From the NCBI RefSeq assembly GCF_041379045.1, contig NZ_CP166871.1, positions 1,240,001-1,304,000 on the forward strand: 64,000 bases of DNA. Reading direction: 5' to 3'. The stretch is from Thalassotalea ponticola. GTDB lineage: Bacteria; Pseudomonadota; Gammaproteobacteria; Enterobacterales; Alteromonadaceae. The notes beneath the pieces are model-generated. The model was not told the DNA's origin, ran no database searches, and was given only the letters and a program-made list of their open reading frames with translations. Positions 27,278 to 36,856 of this stretch are shown in pieces. Numbering within the stretch: the stretch's first letter is position 1; the number at the start of each line of letters is the position of its first letter. The translations under genes and the position numbers were made by a program.

Positions 27278-27291
27278 TGAAAGCGCTTACA
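27278..27291. promoter_or_regulatory. LacI-type operator shared by divergent GH1 and MFS operons
   Basis: TGAAAGCGCTTACA is a near-perfect palindrome centred on GC. It matches the TGTAAGCGCTTACA site before the TBDR at 13 of 14 positions. It sits between the GH1 gene (-) and the hexose transporter (+) and could control both, probably through the LacI protein at 23342. Confidence 0.8.
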
Positions 27292-27426
27292 TCCGTATAG
27301 GCGTAAGATTATTGTTTCTTGAATTGTAAATCAACTAAATTGTATCGATTAGTCACACAAACGGTGCGATGACGTAAACGAAACAGTGCAAAAATAATAA
27401 TGAAGCATATTACAATAGGAGATATT

Positions 27427-28683
27427 ATGGCTTCGTCGCTCCCTTCAGGTTCCGTGCAAACCTCAAACGCCTCAAATTCAGGGTATGGTTTTGCGTTAAC
27501 ATCATTAACCTCATTGTTTTTTATGTGGGGTTTTATTACGTGTCTAAACGACATCTTAATTCCACATTTAAAAGGCATCTTCGACCTGTCATACGCGCAA
27601 GCGATGCTAGTTCAATTTTGCTTTTTCGGCGCATATTTTATCGTCTCTATTCCAGCTGGTATGTTGGTTAAAAAAGTCGGCTACCAACGCGGTATTGTCG
27701 CCGGTTTAATCGTTGCGGCTTTGGGCTGTTTGTTGTTCTATCCAGCGGCTTCAATGCACAGCTACCCAGTGTTTTTATTTGCGTTATTTGTATTGGCATC
27801 TGGTGTGACCATTTTACAAGTATCTGCAAACCCGTATGTTAGCTGTTTAGGCCGACCAGAAACGGCATCGTCACGCCTTACGTTAACCCAGGCGTTTAAC
27901 TCATTAGGAACCACCGTTGCACCATTTTTTGGCGCCTGGTTTATTCTAAACGAGGCGGTGTTGGCGACGGCATCGGCACAAGAGAAAGCTGCGTCAGTGC
28001 AAATGCCATACGTTGGCTTAGCCGCTGCGTTTTTGGTTTTGGCTGCTATTTTTGCATGGTTAAAACTTCCTCACATTGAAGACGAACAAGAACACGATAC
28101 CACGTCAAACGCTGTTGGTAGCGCGTGGGGTTACTCTCACCTTGTACTTGGTGCTGTGGGTATTTTTGTCTACGTAGGTGCTGAAGTTGCCATTGGTAGT
28201 TTCTTAGTTAACTATTTCCACGAGTTAGACATCAAAGGTCTTGAAACCGAATCTCAAGCGGCTAAGTACATCGCTTACTACTGGGGCGGTGCCATGGTAG
28301 GTCGCTTTATAGGTGGTGTTGCGATGCAAAAAATCGCCGGTGGTAAAGCGTTGGCGTTTAACGCTGTTGCAGCCATTGTGTTATTGGCCATTACTATCAC
28401 CCAAGATGGCGAAGTAGCTATGTGGTCGATTCTATTGGTTGGTTTGTGTAACTCAATTATGTTCCCAACCATTTTCTCTTTAGCGGTAACCGGCCTAGGT
28501 CGTCACACATCGCAAGGCTCTGGTATTCTTTGTCTTGCAATCGTTGGTGGTGCAATTATACCAGTAGTACAAGGTCTATTAGCTGACTCAATTGGTGTGC
28601 AGCTATCATTCGTACTACCTATTTTCTGTTACGCGTTTATTGCTTACTACGGCCTAAAAGGCTCTGTACCGAAGCACGCTTAA
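27427..28683 (+). CDS. MFS hexose transporter (GluP/FucP type)
   Basis: A 418-residue, 12-helix inner-membrane carrier. ATG 27427 is chosen because AGGAG (27417-27421) precedes it; an upstream ATG at 27400 would swallow that site. Family motifs are [23 protein letters not shown] (shortened: [14 protein letters not shown]), [21 protein letters not shown] (QVSANPY) and [18 protein letters not shown] ([10 protein letters not shown]). These belong to the glucose/galactose/fucose:H+ symporters. It is 29 bases before a GH3 beta-glucosidase gene and would import the glucose that enzyme releases in the periplasm. Confidence 0.92.
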   Translation: MASSLPSGSVQTSNASNSGYGFALTSLTSLFFMWGFITCLNDILIPHLKGIFDLSYAQAMLVQFCFFGAYFIVSIPAGMLVKKVGYQRGIVAGLIVAALGCLLFYPAASMHSYPVFLFALFVLASGVTILQVSANPYVSCLGRPETASSRLTLTQAFNSLGTTVAPFFGAWFILNEAVLATASAQEKAASVQMPYVGLAAAFLVLAAIFAWLKLPHIEDEQEHDTTSNAVGSAWGYSHLVLGAVGIFVYVGAEVAIGSFLVNYFHELDIKGLETESQAAKYIAYYWGGAMVGRFIGGVAMQKIAGGKALAFNAVAAIVLLAITITQDGEVAMWSILLVGLCNSIMFPTIFSLAVTGLGRHTSQGSGILCLAIVGGAIIPVVQGLLADSIGVQLSFVLPIFCYAFIAYYGLKGSVPKHA

Positions 28684-28712
28684 GCTAGATTGATAATTTT
28701 AGGAAAGAAAAT

Positions 28713-31325
28713 ATGAACGTTAAATTAACAAAACTGGCCATTTGCACCACGCTTGCGCTTGGTGTTATTGGTTGCGGCGAAAAAGCCGAAAAAGCCAATA
28801 GCGAGCCAGGTCAGGTTGCTGACGTCGCAGAGGTTGAGGCGGTTCAAGCAGACGTTTCGACCAAAGTTGACCCAACCAAGGGCAACCTAGATATCTGGCC
28901 AACGCTGGATATCGCGGTAAAAACTGATGCCGACGTAGAAAAACGCGTACAAGACATCATGTCTACTATGACGTTAGAGCAAAAAGTTGCGCAAATGATC
29001 CAGCCTGAAATTCGCGATATTACGGTTGAAGATATGCGCAAGTACGGCTTTGGCTCCTACTTAAACGGCGGTGGTGCGTTTCCAAATAACGATAAGCACG
29101 CAACGCCTCAAGATTGGATTAAACTGGCTGAAGATTTATACCAAGCGTCAATTGACGACAGTCTAGACGGGTCAACCATTCCAACTATGTGGGGTACCGA
29201 TGCGGTACACGGTCACAACAACGTGATTGGCGCAACATTATTTCCGCACAATATTGGTTTAGGTGCCGCGAATAACCCTGAATTAATTGAAAAAATCGCA
29301 GCGGTTACCGCAACCGAAGTGATGGTAACCGGTATTGACTGGGTATTTGCACCAACCGTTGCGGTAGTTCGCGATGATCGCTGGGGTCGCACTTATGAAG
29401 GTTATTCTGAAGACCCAGATATCGTGCGCGAGTATTCGGCATCGATCGTAAAGGGTTTACAAGGTCATGCGGATGGCGACTTTTTAAGTGATAAGCGCGT
29501 TATCTCAACGGTTAAACACTTTATCGGTGACGGTGGTACGGTTAAAGGTGATGACCAAGGCGATAACATTGCCAGTGAGCAAGAGCTGTTTGACATCCAC
29601 GCTCAAGGTTACGTCGGCGGTTTAACCGTTGGAGCGCAATCGGTGATGGCGTCTTTTAACAGCTGGCACGGTAAAAAGAACCACGGTAACAAATACCTGT
29701 TAACCGACGTGTTAAAAGACAAAATGGGCTTTGACGGTTTTGTTGTGGGTGATTGGAATGGTCACGGTCAAATTAAGGGCTGTTCAAATGAAAGCTGTCC
29801 ACAGGCGATTAACGCTGGCTTAGACATTTTCATGGTGCCAACCGGCGCGTGGAAGCCTCTGCTTGAAAACACCATCGCTCAAGTTAAATCAGGTGACATT
29901 GCAATGAGCCGTGTCGATGATGCTGTGGCGCGTATTTTACGCGTTAAAGTTCGCGCAGGCTTGTTTGAAAAACCAAGTCCGGCTAAGCGTCCGTTTTCGG
30001 GTAAAACCGAATTGATTGGTGCTAAAGAACACCGAGATGTTGCGCGTCAAGCGGTTCGTGAGTCGTTGGTATTGTTGAAAAACAAAAATAACATTCTGCC
30101 GCTATCACCGACGCAAAATATTCTTGTTGCCGGTGACGGTGCCGATAACATCGGCAAACAATCAGGTGGCTGGACAATCACTTGGCAAGGTACCAACAAT
30201 ACCAATGATGACTTCCCTGGTGGTACGTCAATCTATGATGGTATTGCTGCACAAGTTGCTGCGGCTGGTGGTAAAGCAACCTTAAGTGTTGATGGTAGCT
30301 TTGAAGAAAAGCCTGACGTTGCCATTGTTGTTTTCGGTGAAGAGCCATACGCTGAAGGTCACGGCGATCGCGATAATTTAGATTATCAGCGCGGTGAAAA
30401 ATCCGATTTAGCTTTGTTGAAATCATTGAAACAACAAGGTATCCCGGTGGTATCGGTATTCATCAGTGGACGTCCTATGTGGGTTAATGCGGAATTAAAT
30501 GCCTCAGATGCCTTTGTTGCGGCTTGGTTGCCTGGTTCTGAGGGTAATGGTGTTGCCGAAGTTCTACTGGCCAATAGCGATGGCTCAATGCAGTACGACT
30601 TCACCGGTAAACTTTCATTTTCATGGCCTAAAACGCCTGATCAAGCAACCGTTAATCGCCATGACGACGATTATGCACCACTGTTGCCATACGGTTTTGG
30701 TTTGAGCTATGGCGATGGCAATGTATTGGCTGACGATCTGGATGAAACAATTAACATTGACTTTGATAACGCAGAAAACTTGAAGCTGTTTACTGGCCAA
30801 ATGCAAAAACCATGGATTATGACGTTAGTCTCTGGCTCTGACAGCTTAGCAGTGAACTCAAATACTCACACGCTAGGCGCGCTTAACTACCGCACCATTG
30901 ATAAAGTGGTACAAGAAGATGCGCGTAAGGTTACCCTAGACGGTAGCGCATTAGCGGGTCTGCGCATTAATAGCTTTGGTCACTTCCGCGAAGATTTGCG
31001 TTCACAATTACAACTTCAATCAGCGCTTCGCTTTAACTTAAATGTTATGGCCAAACCAAGCGACAAAGTGTTCTTGGTTATGCGTTGTGAAGGCGAAGGT
31101 GAGTGTGCGGGTAAAATTGATATTACCGATAAAGTAAACGAGCTTGCCGAAAACACTTGGAACGATGTAAGCATTGACTTAGCGTGCTTTAAAGACGCTG
31201 GTATGAGCTTTGCCGATGCCAACGTCGTGTTTGAATTGGTAACTGCGGGTACATTTGAATTTGGCGTAAGCATGATTGAAATGGTGCCAGTGACAGCCAA
31301 AGACGCGACAGTGAGTTGTCAGTAA
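28713..31325 (+). CDS. GH3 beta-glucosidase/exo-beta-glucanase lipoprotein (ExoP-like)
   Basis: An 870-residue enzyme that removes glucose from the ends of beta-glucan oligomers. The lipoprotein signal is MNVKLTKLAICTTLALGVIGC, lipidated Cys about 21, so it is membrane-anchored in the periplasm or on the surface. The GH3 N-domain has TMWGTDAVHGHNN and the nucleophile motif GFVVGDWNGHG with D347. The second GH3 domain includes RESLVLLKN and EEPYAEGHGD. The C-terminal 160 residues form an ExoP-type galactose-binding-like sandwich (LRINSFGHFREDLRSQL), as in marine exo-glucanases. The same kind of module occurs three times in the GH16 lipoprotein at 32975. It is in one operon with the hexose transporter. 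Confidence 0.93.
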   Translation: MNVKLTKLAICTTLALGVIGCGEKAEKANSEPGQVADVAEVEAVQADVSTKVDPTKGNLDIWPTLDIAVKTDADVEKRVQDIMSTMTLEQKVAQMIQPEIRDITVEDMRKYGFGSYLNGGGAFPNNDKHATPQDWIKLAEDLYQASIDDSLDGSTIPTMWGTDAVHGHNNVIGATLFPHNIGLGAANNPELIEKIAAVTATEVMVTGIDWVFAPTVAVVRDDRWGRTYEGYSEDPDIVREYSASIVKGLQGHADGDFLSDKRVISTVKHFIGDGGTVKGDDQGDNIASEQELFDIHAQGYVGGLTVGAQSVMASFNSWHGKKNHGNKYLLTDVLKDKMGFDGFVVGDWNGHGQIKGCSNESCPQAINAGLDIFMVPTGAWKPLLENTIAQVKSGDIAMSRVDDAVARILRVKVRAGLFEKPSPAKRPFSGKTELIGAKEHRDVARQAVRESLVLLKNKNNILPLSPTQNILVAGDGADNIGKQSGGWTITWQGTNNTNDDFPGGTSIYDGIAAQVAAAGGKATLSVDGSFEEKPDVAIVVFGEEPYAEGHGDRDNLDYQRGEKSDLALLKSLKQQGIPVVSVFISGRPMWVNAELNASDAFVAAWLPGSEGNGVAEVLLANSDGSMQYDFTGKLSFSWPKTPDQATVNRHDDDYAPLLPYGFGLSYGDGNVLADDLDETINIDFDNAENLKLFTGQMQKPWIMTLVSGSDSLAVNSNTHTLGALNYRTIDKVVQEDARKVTLDGSALAGLRINSFGHFREDLRSQLQLQSALRFNLNVMAKPSDKVFLVMRCEGEGECAGKIDITDKVNELAENTWNDVSIDLACFKDAGMSFADANVVFELVTAGTFEFGVSMIEMVPVTAKDATVSCQ

Positions 31326-31366
31326 CTCTTTGCTTGAGTGACAATACATTGCCCAGATAGACAATT

Positions 31367-31395
31367 AAAAAACCCAGCATCTCGCTGGGTTTTTT
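31367..31395 (+). terminator. Intrinsic terminator after GH3
   Basis: The 12-bp stem AAAAAACCCAGC/GCTGGGTTTTTT has a 5-base loop and ends in T6. It closes the MFS-GH3 operon. Confidence 0.88.
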
Positions 31396-31597
31396 GTCGT
31401 CTGTCAGCGGATAAACGGCTAGTCGAGACAACGTATTTATCGATTTGTGACGCGCACTTTGCAAACCCAGATTGAATATATAACCAAGTTTATGGCGCTA
31501 GTAGAAGACAAAATGGCAGACACTTTCTATGCTAATTAGCAAAATACAATACACAATACACGTAGAACACCAAGCACAACACGTATAAGGATTTATT

Positions 31598-32650
31598 ATG
31601 AAACGATTTTCGTCACTGTTTTTGTTGAGCAGTGTGACTTTAGTCTCAGCACACGCGGCTGATTTCGATGAGGCATCGGCAAAGCAAGTCTACATACTCA
31701 ACGCTGAAGATGCACAAGAGAAACACGACGCTTGGCAATTGGTTTGGCAAGATGAGTTTAATAACGCGCAAATTGATGATTCAAAGTGGTCGTTTGAAGT
31801 TAATTGTTTTGGCGGTGGTAACAACGAACAGCAGTGCTATACCGACCGCAAAGTGAATGCCTATATCGACAATGGCCAGTTAGTGATTAATGCGCAACAA
31901 GAAACGTACAGTGGTCCCGCCTTGCACGATGACCATCCATCGTACGCACCCACGACACTACGAGAGCTTCCCTTTACCTCGGCGAGGTTACGCAGTAAAG
32001 GTAAGGGCGATTGGCGATATGGGCGCTTCGAGATTCGCGCAAAATTGCCGTTTGGTCAAGGTAGCTGGCCGGCAATTTGGATGTTGCCAACCGATTGGGT
32101 GTACGGCTCATGGGCGAGTTCAGGTGAAATCGATATTATGGAAGCGGTCAACTTAAAAGCGCCTTCAGATGCGCCAGGAGAAGAGCCAAATACACCGGAA
32201 AGTCGCATTCACGGGACCTTACACTACGGTGGCGTAGCCCCTGATAATGTGTACACAGGTGTTGGCGTCAAACTACCAAACCTCGCCAATCCTGCCGATG
32301 GTTTTCACACCTATGCTGTTGAGTGGGAGCAGGGCGAAATTCGCTGGTATGTCGACGATATTCACTTTGCGACTCAGACCGCTGAACATTGGTATAGCAA
32401 AACCAAAGACGCGTTAGGTGATTGGCAAATGCGCGATAAAGATGCGCCATTTGATCAACGTTTTCACCTGCTGCTTAATTTAGCCGTTGGCGGGGCGTGG
32501 CCTGAGAACGTCAATAACAAAGGTATCGACAACAGCGTATTTCCACAGCAAATGCGCGTTGATTACGTGCGCGTTTACCAGTGCAGTATAGACCCTGAAA
32601 CAGGAAAAGGCTGTGCTCAAATTAACCCTCACGCCAAGCTTGTCAAATAA
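31598..32650 (+). CDS. Secreted GH16 endo-beta-1,3-glucanase (laminarinase)
   Basis: A 350-residue enzyme with a signal peptide (cleavage after AHAA, about residue 21) and a single GH16 domain. The catalytic motif GEIDIME has nucleophile E177, D179 and acid/base E182. Also present are WQLVWQDEFN at the start of the fold, SWPAIWMLP, and DYVRVYQC at its end, all typical of laminarinases. It should cut internal beta-1,3 links in laminarin. The AAGGA ribosome site is 7 bases before ATG. It is flanked by a terminator upstream and a LacI operator downstream. I find only a degenerate GCGCTA core before its own start, so its control is less clear than its neighbours'. Confidence 0.94.
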   Translation: MKRFSSLFLLSSVTLVSAHAADFDEASAKQVYILNAEDAQEKHDAWQLVWQDEFNNAQIDDSKWSFEVNCFGGGNNEQQCYTDRKVNAYIDNGQLVINAQQETYSGPALHDDHPSYAPTTLRELPFTSARLRSKGKGDWRYGRFEIRAKLPFGQGSWPAIWMLPTDWVYGSWASSGEIDIMEAVNLKAPSDAPGEEPNTPESRIHGTLHYGGVAPDNVYTGVGVKLPNLANPADGFHTYAVEWEQGEIRWYVDDIHFATQTAEHWYSKTKDALGDWQMRDKDAPFDQRFHLLLNLAVGGAWPENVNNKGIDNSVFPQQMRVDYVRVYQCSIDPETGKGCAQINPHAKLVK

Positions 32651-32974
32651 GTTGGATAATTTTGTGAAAAGTATGGAAATGTAAATTAAAATATGTCATT
32701 TTAATTCGTGGTAAGCATGCTGTTAATACATTGTTGTATGGGCGATTCAGCAGAGAAACTGATCTGTTGTGAGACATGCTAAGTAATGTTTTGGTTGCAA
32801 CACTATGACAATAAATGTAAGCGCTTTCATGTCGATTTGGCATATGATTGTTACGATTCAAATACGAATTGTATGCAAGGCCTGTGATCAGGTCATGTTG
32901 AATGCGCTGAGCTTTTGTTGAAAGGTTGCTTCACAACATGGATGTTTTATAACCAATATAAGAAGAGAGAGACA
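32651..32974. other. Intergenic region before the GH16 lipoprotein
   Basis: No gene is seen in 324 bases. The operator at 32816-32829 lies about 145 bases before the start at 32975, so promoter and a fairly long leader should be here. I see no clear terminator after the preceding GH16 gene. Confidence 0.5.
32816..32829. promoter_or_regulatory. LacI-type operator before GH16 lipoprotein
   Basis: TGTAAGCGCTTTCA differs from the perfect palindrome TGTAAGCGCTTACA at one position. It is the reverse complement of the site at 27278, which supports a common regulator. Confidence 0.78.
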
Positions 32975-35860
32975 ATGAGAAGAACAAAACTCACAATGAT
33001 GTCTGCCGTAATGGGGGCGAGCTTTATTGGCTTGACCGGCTGCGTTGGCGATTCCTTAGATGCTGATGTCGATAGCGTCTTGGGAAAAGAGCCACCGTAT
33101 TTTACCAGCCAAGCAATGGTGGAAGCAAAAGAAGGCCAGGAATATGTTTATACAATCGGTGTCGACGATGAGGATAGTGTTGATTTAACCATATCTGCAG
33201 ATACGTTACCGAGTTGGTTAACGTTTGACAGTTCAACCAATACACTACGCGGTACACCGTCAGTTGATGATATTGGCGAACACGTGGTTGTTATTTCAGT
33301 TACAGACGGTGAAAGTACGCGTAAACAAGAATTTGTTATCATAGTCGTCGAAGGTGCTGGTGACTGGGTCATGGTCTGGAGTGATGAATTTGACGGAACC
33401 AGCTTAAACGCGGACAACTGGAACGTTGAAACGGGCGATGGGTCGCAATACGGCCTAGTTGGCTGGGGTAACAATGAATTGCAGTGGTATCAAAACGAAA
33501 ACATTACCGTTGAAAACGGCAATCTAGTGATAACCGCGAAACAAGAAGCATCAAACAATTATAATTACACTTCTGGTCGGATGCGCTCAGATGGCAAAGT
33601 TGATATTCAATATGGACGTATTGAAGCACGCATTAAAGTGCCAGGAGGTCAAGGTTTGTGGCCAGCATTTTGGATGTTACCAACAAACAGCCAGTACGGC
33701 GGATGGGCAAGTGGTGGTGAGATCGACATCATGGAAGTGTTTAGTGCCACACAAGATAATAATAATGATGCTCAAGGAACTCTGCATTACGGTATGGCTT
33801 GGCCACTGAATGTTTATTCTTTTGCCAAAGCTGGACAGCCGGTCTTGGGCGATTATCACCTTTTTGCAATTGAGTGGGAAGAAGATGAAATTCGTTGGTA
33901 CTTAGACGATTTACATTATGGTACCATTACCTCTGAAACTTGGTGGAGCTACTACTATAAAGACCAAGAAACAGGGTATGTGGGCGACAGTGCTGCACCG
34001 TTTAATCAGCCCTTTCACTTATTGCTAAATGTTGCCGTTGGTGGCAACTTGCCTGGCTCACCTAATGCCGACACCGAATTTCCAGCGCAAATGATGGTAG
34101 ACTACGTGCGAGTCTATGAGTGTGAAACCGATCCGGTTACTGGCAAGGGGTGCGCGGCCAACGTTAACCCAGAGGTAGAACTACCGGCAGCAGACAATTT
34201 TTATGTTGCTGAATACCCATTATTTATTGATGGTGACGATAAATTGTCATGGCAAGTTCAATCGGCATCAGTTGAGCGAGCGCTACAAGCCGTAGTTGGC
34301 TGGGACAACAATGGTGCGATATCATTAACACAACCAGATCTTGGCAACGAGCGTGGTACTGTTCTTGAAATAAATACCGGTGACAAAGGCAATGTGTTGA
34401 TCAACGCGGTCGACGGTGACACCTTGTCATTGTTTGGTATGGGCAACTCGGCTCGTCCATGGGAGTTACATGCTGGAGAGTTGAAGTTTGACTTATTTAT
34501 CGACAGCACCGTAACACCAGATGAGAGTCAAATCTTTATTAAAATGGATTCAGGCTACCCTAAACTTGGTGTGGTAACCCTCAATGTTGCGGACCTTAAA
34601 AAAGATATGTGGCAAAGTGTATCAGTGAAAGTGAATGACATTATCGCTACGCCAGGTGAGCAACCGTTAAACACCAATGACGTGTTAAATCCGTTCATTA
34701 TTGAATTTAGCGGCGCAGCAAGGGTTATGGTCGACAACGTGACTCTAAAATGTGGTCACAAGGATGATAACGGATGTGGTATTGCTCCACCGCCAATCAA
34801 TGTAGATACCGAGACGCTCGATGTTTTTGTTGACGAAGTGAACAGCGATATTTGGACTAACGGTATTGGCGCATGGGATACGGCATCAGGTCAAGATTAT
34901 TTTGATGGCGCGAATGGCTTTGTTCAATGGCAAACTGTTGCTGAACAAGACCGAGGTGATGTGTTACAGGTAACTTTTGGCGGTGCAGACGCAGATGGCC
35001 TGTTATATATTCAGTCAGGGCAACCAGTTGACTTGAGTGCGTTCAGTGATGGCAGTTTGGTGTTTGACTTGAAAGTGCTCGATTACGCCGACACCGCCAG
35101 TGGCATGAGCTTTAAAGTTGATTGTGTATACCCATGTACAACGGGTGATCAAGTTTTAGGCGTTGTTGCAGATGGCGTCTGGGAAACCATTCGCGTTCCG
35201 GTAAGTACGTTAGTCAGCCAAGGGTTAGATATAACCTCTGTGAATACAGGCTTGGTTATTTATCCTACCTGGGGAGATCAAAATAACGTCACGTTCATGA
35301 TCGATAATATCCGCTGGGAACGTACTGCTAGCGTAGGTGTTGAACCACCCGTTGAGCCGCCTGTCGTAGAAGGTGATGTGGTGATTTTCTCTGAAGAAGT
35401 TGACCCGAATTGGTCGTTTTGGGATTGCTGTGGTGGAGCGACCATATCTCAGCAAGTGGACAGTGATTACGGCAATGTATATCAAGTTGATTTTGCTGGC
35501 CCACCGACTGTCGCAGGCGTAACCGCGGAATCAGCAATTGATGTGTCATCGCTTGTCAATGGTACACTTGAGTTTGATTTGAAAATGTTATCGGCACCAA
35601 CAGATGACAGTGCACAGTGGCTACTGAAAGTAGAAAGTAGCAGTGCGGATCTGTTTACCGAAATTGCTTTATCAGATAGTAACGAAGGTGTTGATCCTAC
35701 CCTAGGGGAATGGCAACACTATACTTTCTCGTTTGCAACACTTGAATCGGGTGCTTTGAATTTGTCAGATGTCAAAATCATTCTTGTATTCCCGAGCTGG
35801 AGCAAAGCAAATGGTGCGAGTTATCAAATTGACAATATTGTCTTCAAGGCGAACGAATAG
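32975..35860 (+). CDS. Multidomain GH16 laminarinase lipoprotein with three C-terminal binding-like modules
   Basis: A 961-residue protein. ATG 32975 is chosen because an A/G-rich AGAGAGA precedes it and a lipoprotein signal (FIGLTGC, Cys about 23) follows at once; an ATG 60 bases upstream gives a non-signal N-terminus. A cadherin/He_PIG-like domain (about 30-112: LPSWLTFD, LRGTPS) leads into GH16 (about 115-395) with catalytic GEIDIME, E249, D251 and E254, and DYVRVYEC at its end. Three ExoP/galactose-binding-like beta-sandwiches follow (about 405-590, 610-770, 785-960), each ending in a MIDNI- or VDNV-type strand. These probably bind glucan. It is likely the surface-held endo-laminarinase. 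Confidence 0.93.
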   Translation: MRRTKLTMMSAVMGASFIGLTGCVGDSLDADVDSVLGKEPPYFTSQAMVEAKEGQEYVYTIGVDDEDSVDLTISADTLPSWLTFDSSTNTLRGTPSVDDIGEHVVVISVTDGESTRKQEFVIIVVEGAGDWVMVWSDEFDGTSLNADNWNVETGDGSQYGLVGWGNNELQWYQNENITVENGNLVITAKQEASNNYNYTSGRMRSDGKVDIQYGRIEARIKVPGGQGLWPAFWMLPTNSQYGGWASGGEIDIMEVFSATQDNNNDAQGTLHYGMAWPLNVYSFAKAGQPVLGDYHLFAIEWEEDEIRWYLDDLHYGTITSETWWSYYYKDQETGYVGDSAAPFNQPFHLLLNVAVGGNLPGSPNADTEFPAQMMVDYVRVYECETDPVTGKGCAANVNPEVELPAADNFYVAEYPLFIDGDDKLSWQVQSASVERALQAVVGWDNNGAISLTQPDLGNERGTVLEINTGDKGNVLINAVDGDTLSLFGMGNSARPWELHAGELKFDLFIDSTVTPDESQIFIKMDSGYPKLGVVTLNVADLKKDMWQSVSVKVNDIIATPGEQPLNTNDVLNPFIIEFSGAARVMVDNVTLKCGHKDDNGCGIAPPPINVDTETLDVFVDEVNSDIWTNGIGAWDTASGQDYFDGANGFVQWQTVAEQDRGDVLQVTFGGADADGLLYIQSGQPVDLSAFSDGSLVFDLKVLDYADTASGMSFKVDCVYPCTTGDQVLGVVADGVWETIRVPVSTLVSQGLDITSVNTGLVIYPTWGDQNNVTFMIDNIRWERTASVGVEPPVEPPVVEGDVVIFSEEVDPNWSFWDCCGGATISQQVDSDYGNVYQVDFAGPPTVAGVTAESAIDVSSLVNGTLEFDLKMLSAPTDDSAQWLLKVESSSADLFTEIALSDSNEGVDPTLGEWQHYTFSFATLESGALNLSDVKIILVFPSWSKANGASYQIDNIVFKANE

Positions 35861-35899
35861 CGAATAAGGTCAGTCGCCAATAGAATGACTAAAATATTA

Positions 35900-35928
35900 A
35901 AAGGAGCGTTCATCGCTCCTTTTTTTTT
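35900..35928 (+). terminator. Intrinsic terminator after GH16 lipoprotein
   Basis: AAAGGAGCG/CGCTCCTTT stem with a 5-base loop and a run of more than eight T. It ends the plus-strand block of the glucan locus. The next 215 bases hold no visible gene. Confidence 0.87.
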
Positions 35929-36145
35929 ACTTTCAACTCGATAGCCTATCAGTAAGTACGCATATAACCGAGCACTGTCCTAGCAATGACTTCAGGCTAT
36001 CGCCGTGTTTTCTAAGGTCGACAATTGTTCTCACGCCATTGGCAGTGACCAAACATCGATAATAGTCCTCTCAAAAGCGGTGAAGTCCGCCAGCGTTTAG
36101 CTAAAGCTTAGACGCCGACTATGCCCGAACAAGCTCCCGAACAAG

Positions 36146-36850
36146 TTATTGGAACTGAATAAATAGATTGGCAGTCAATCGCCCCGTATTGACATCTGCT
36201 GTTATGTCATGCTGTTCAGATACCAGGGTAGAGTGAAGAATATGACCAGGGTAAATTACAAGTCGGTTAACTTTGTAGTCAATGCGATGGTACAAATCGA
36301 ATATACCATGACTTTGGGTGTAATAGCCTGAAAGAGATTGGTTGTTTTGATCTATGTCGTGTTGTAACGATGTAAAGTATCGATCTTTGCGCGTTGGATT
36401 GATCCGTTCGTAACCCGTATTGCGGTGTCGAAATAAACCGGTTGCCCCATGAGGCCCGTCGTTTAAATAATGTAAGATGGCAAAAAAATTAGGGTTGGGA
36501 GTGTCAAAGTGCGGAATGCACTGCATCGGGCTTAGTTCGTTACCGTGTTTGGTGATAAGAGAGAAATGACAGCCTTTATTAATCACCGCGCGTTGAGGTG
36601 AAATTTTATAAACTTTGCGTATACCTGAAATGACTGCACTAAGGGTTTCTTTAATGTAACTGTCAGGTAACGGGCTACGCAAACCTGGGTAAAATGCCGT
36701 GTCCAGATCACTGAACACAGCTTGGTTAGCTTGTTGCTTAATATCCTCTAAGCTAAGGGCAAAATTATCAATGACAATCAACGGGATTTGTTCATTACCG
36801 ACACTGCTCACTTGTACGTGACATTGGGAATTGACTTGATACTGCCCCAT
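36146..36850 (-). CDS. DUF6445-family protein, 2OG-Fe(II) oxygenase-like
   Basis: A 234-residue protein with no signal peptide. It resembles the DUF6445 family found next to tryptophan-halogenase genes in TBDR loci. It has the metal-site pattern of 2-oxoglutarate/Fe(II) oxygenases: PHFD (H114, D116), a late His in YPGHILHS (H203 or H206) and a downstream Arg (R224). The function is unknown; hydroxylation of a protein or peptide is possible. It starts 6 bases after the halogenase gene and ends the cassette. Confidence 0.75.
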   Translation of the reverse strand: MGQYQVNSQCHVQVSSVGNEQIPLIVIDNFALSLEDIKQQANQAVFSDLDTAFYPGLRSPLPDSYIKETLSAVISGIRKVYKISPQRAVINKGCHFSLITKHGNELSPMQCIPHFDTPNPNFFAILHYLNDGPHGATGLFRHRNTGYERINPTRKDRYFTSLQHDIDQNNQSLSGYYTQSHGIFDLYHRIDYKVNRLVIYPGHILHSTLVSEQHDITADVNTGRLTANLFIQFQ

Positions 36851-36856
36851 AACGGT

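Noticed and set aside
31490..31505. ATGGCGCTAG core as a LacI-type site before the secreted GH16
   Set aside because: Only the GCGCT core matches; both arms are wrong.
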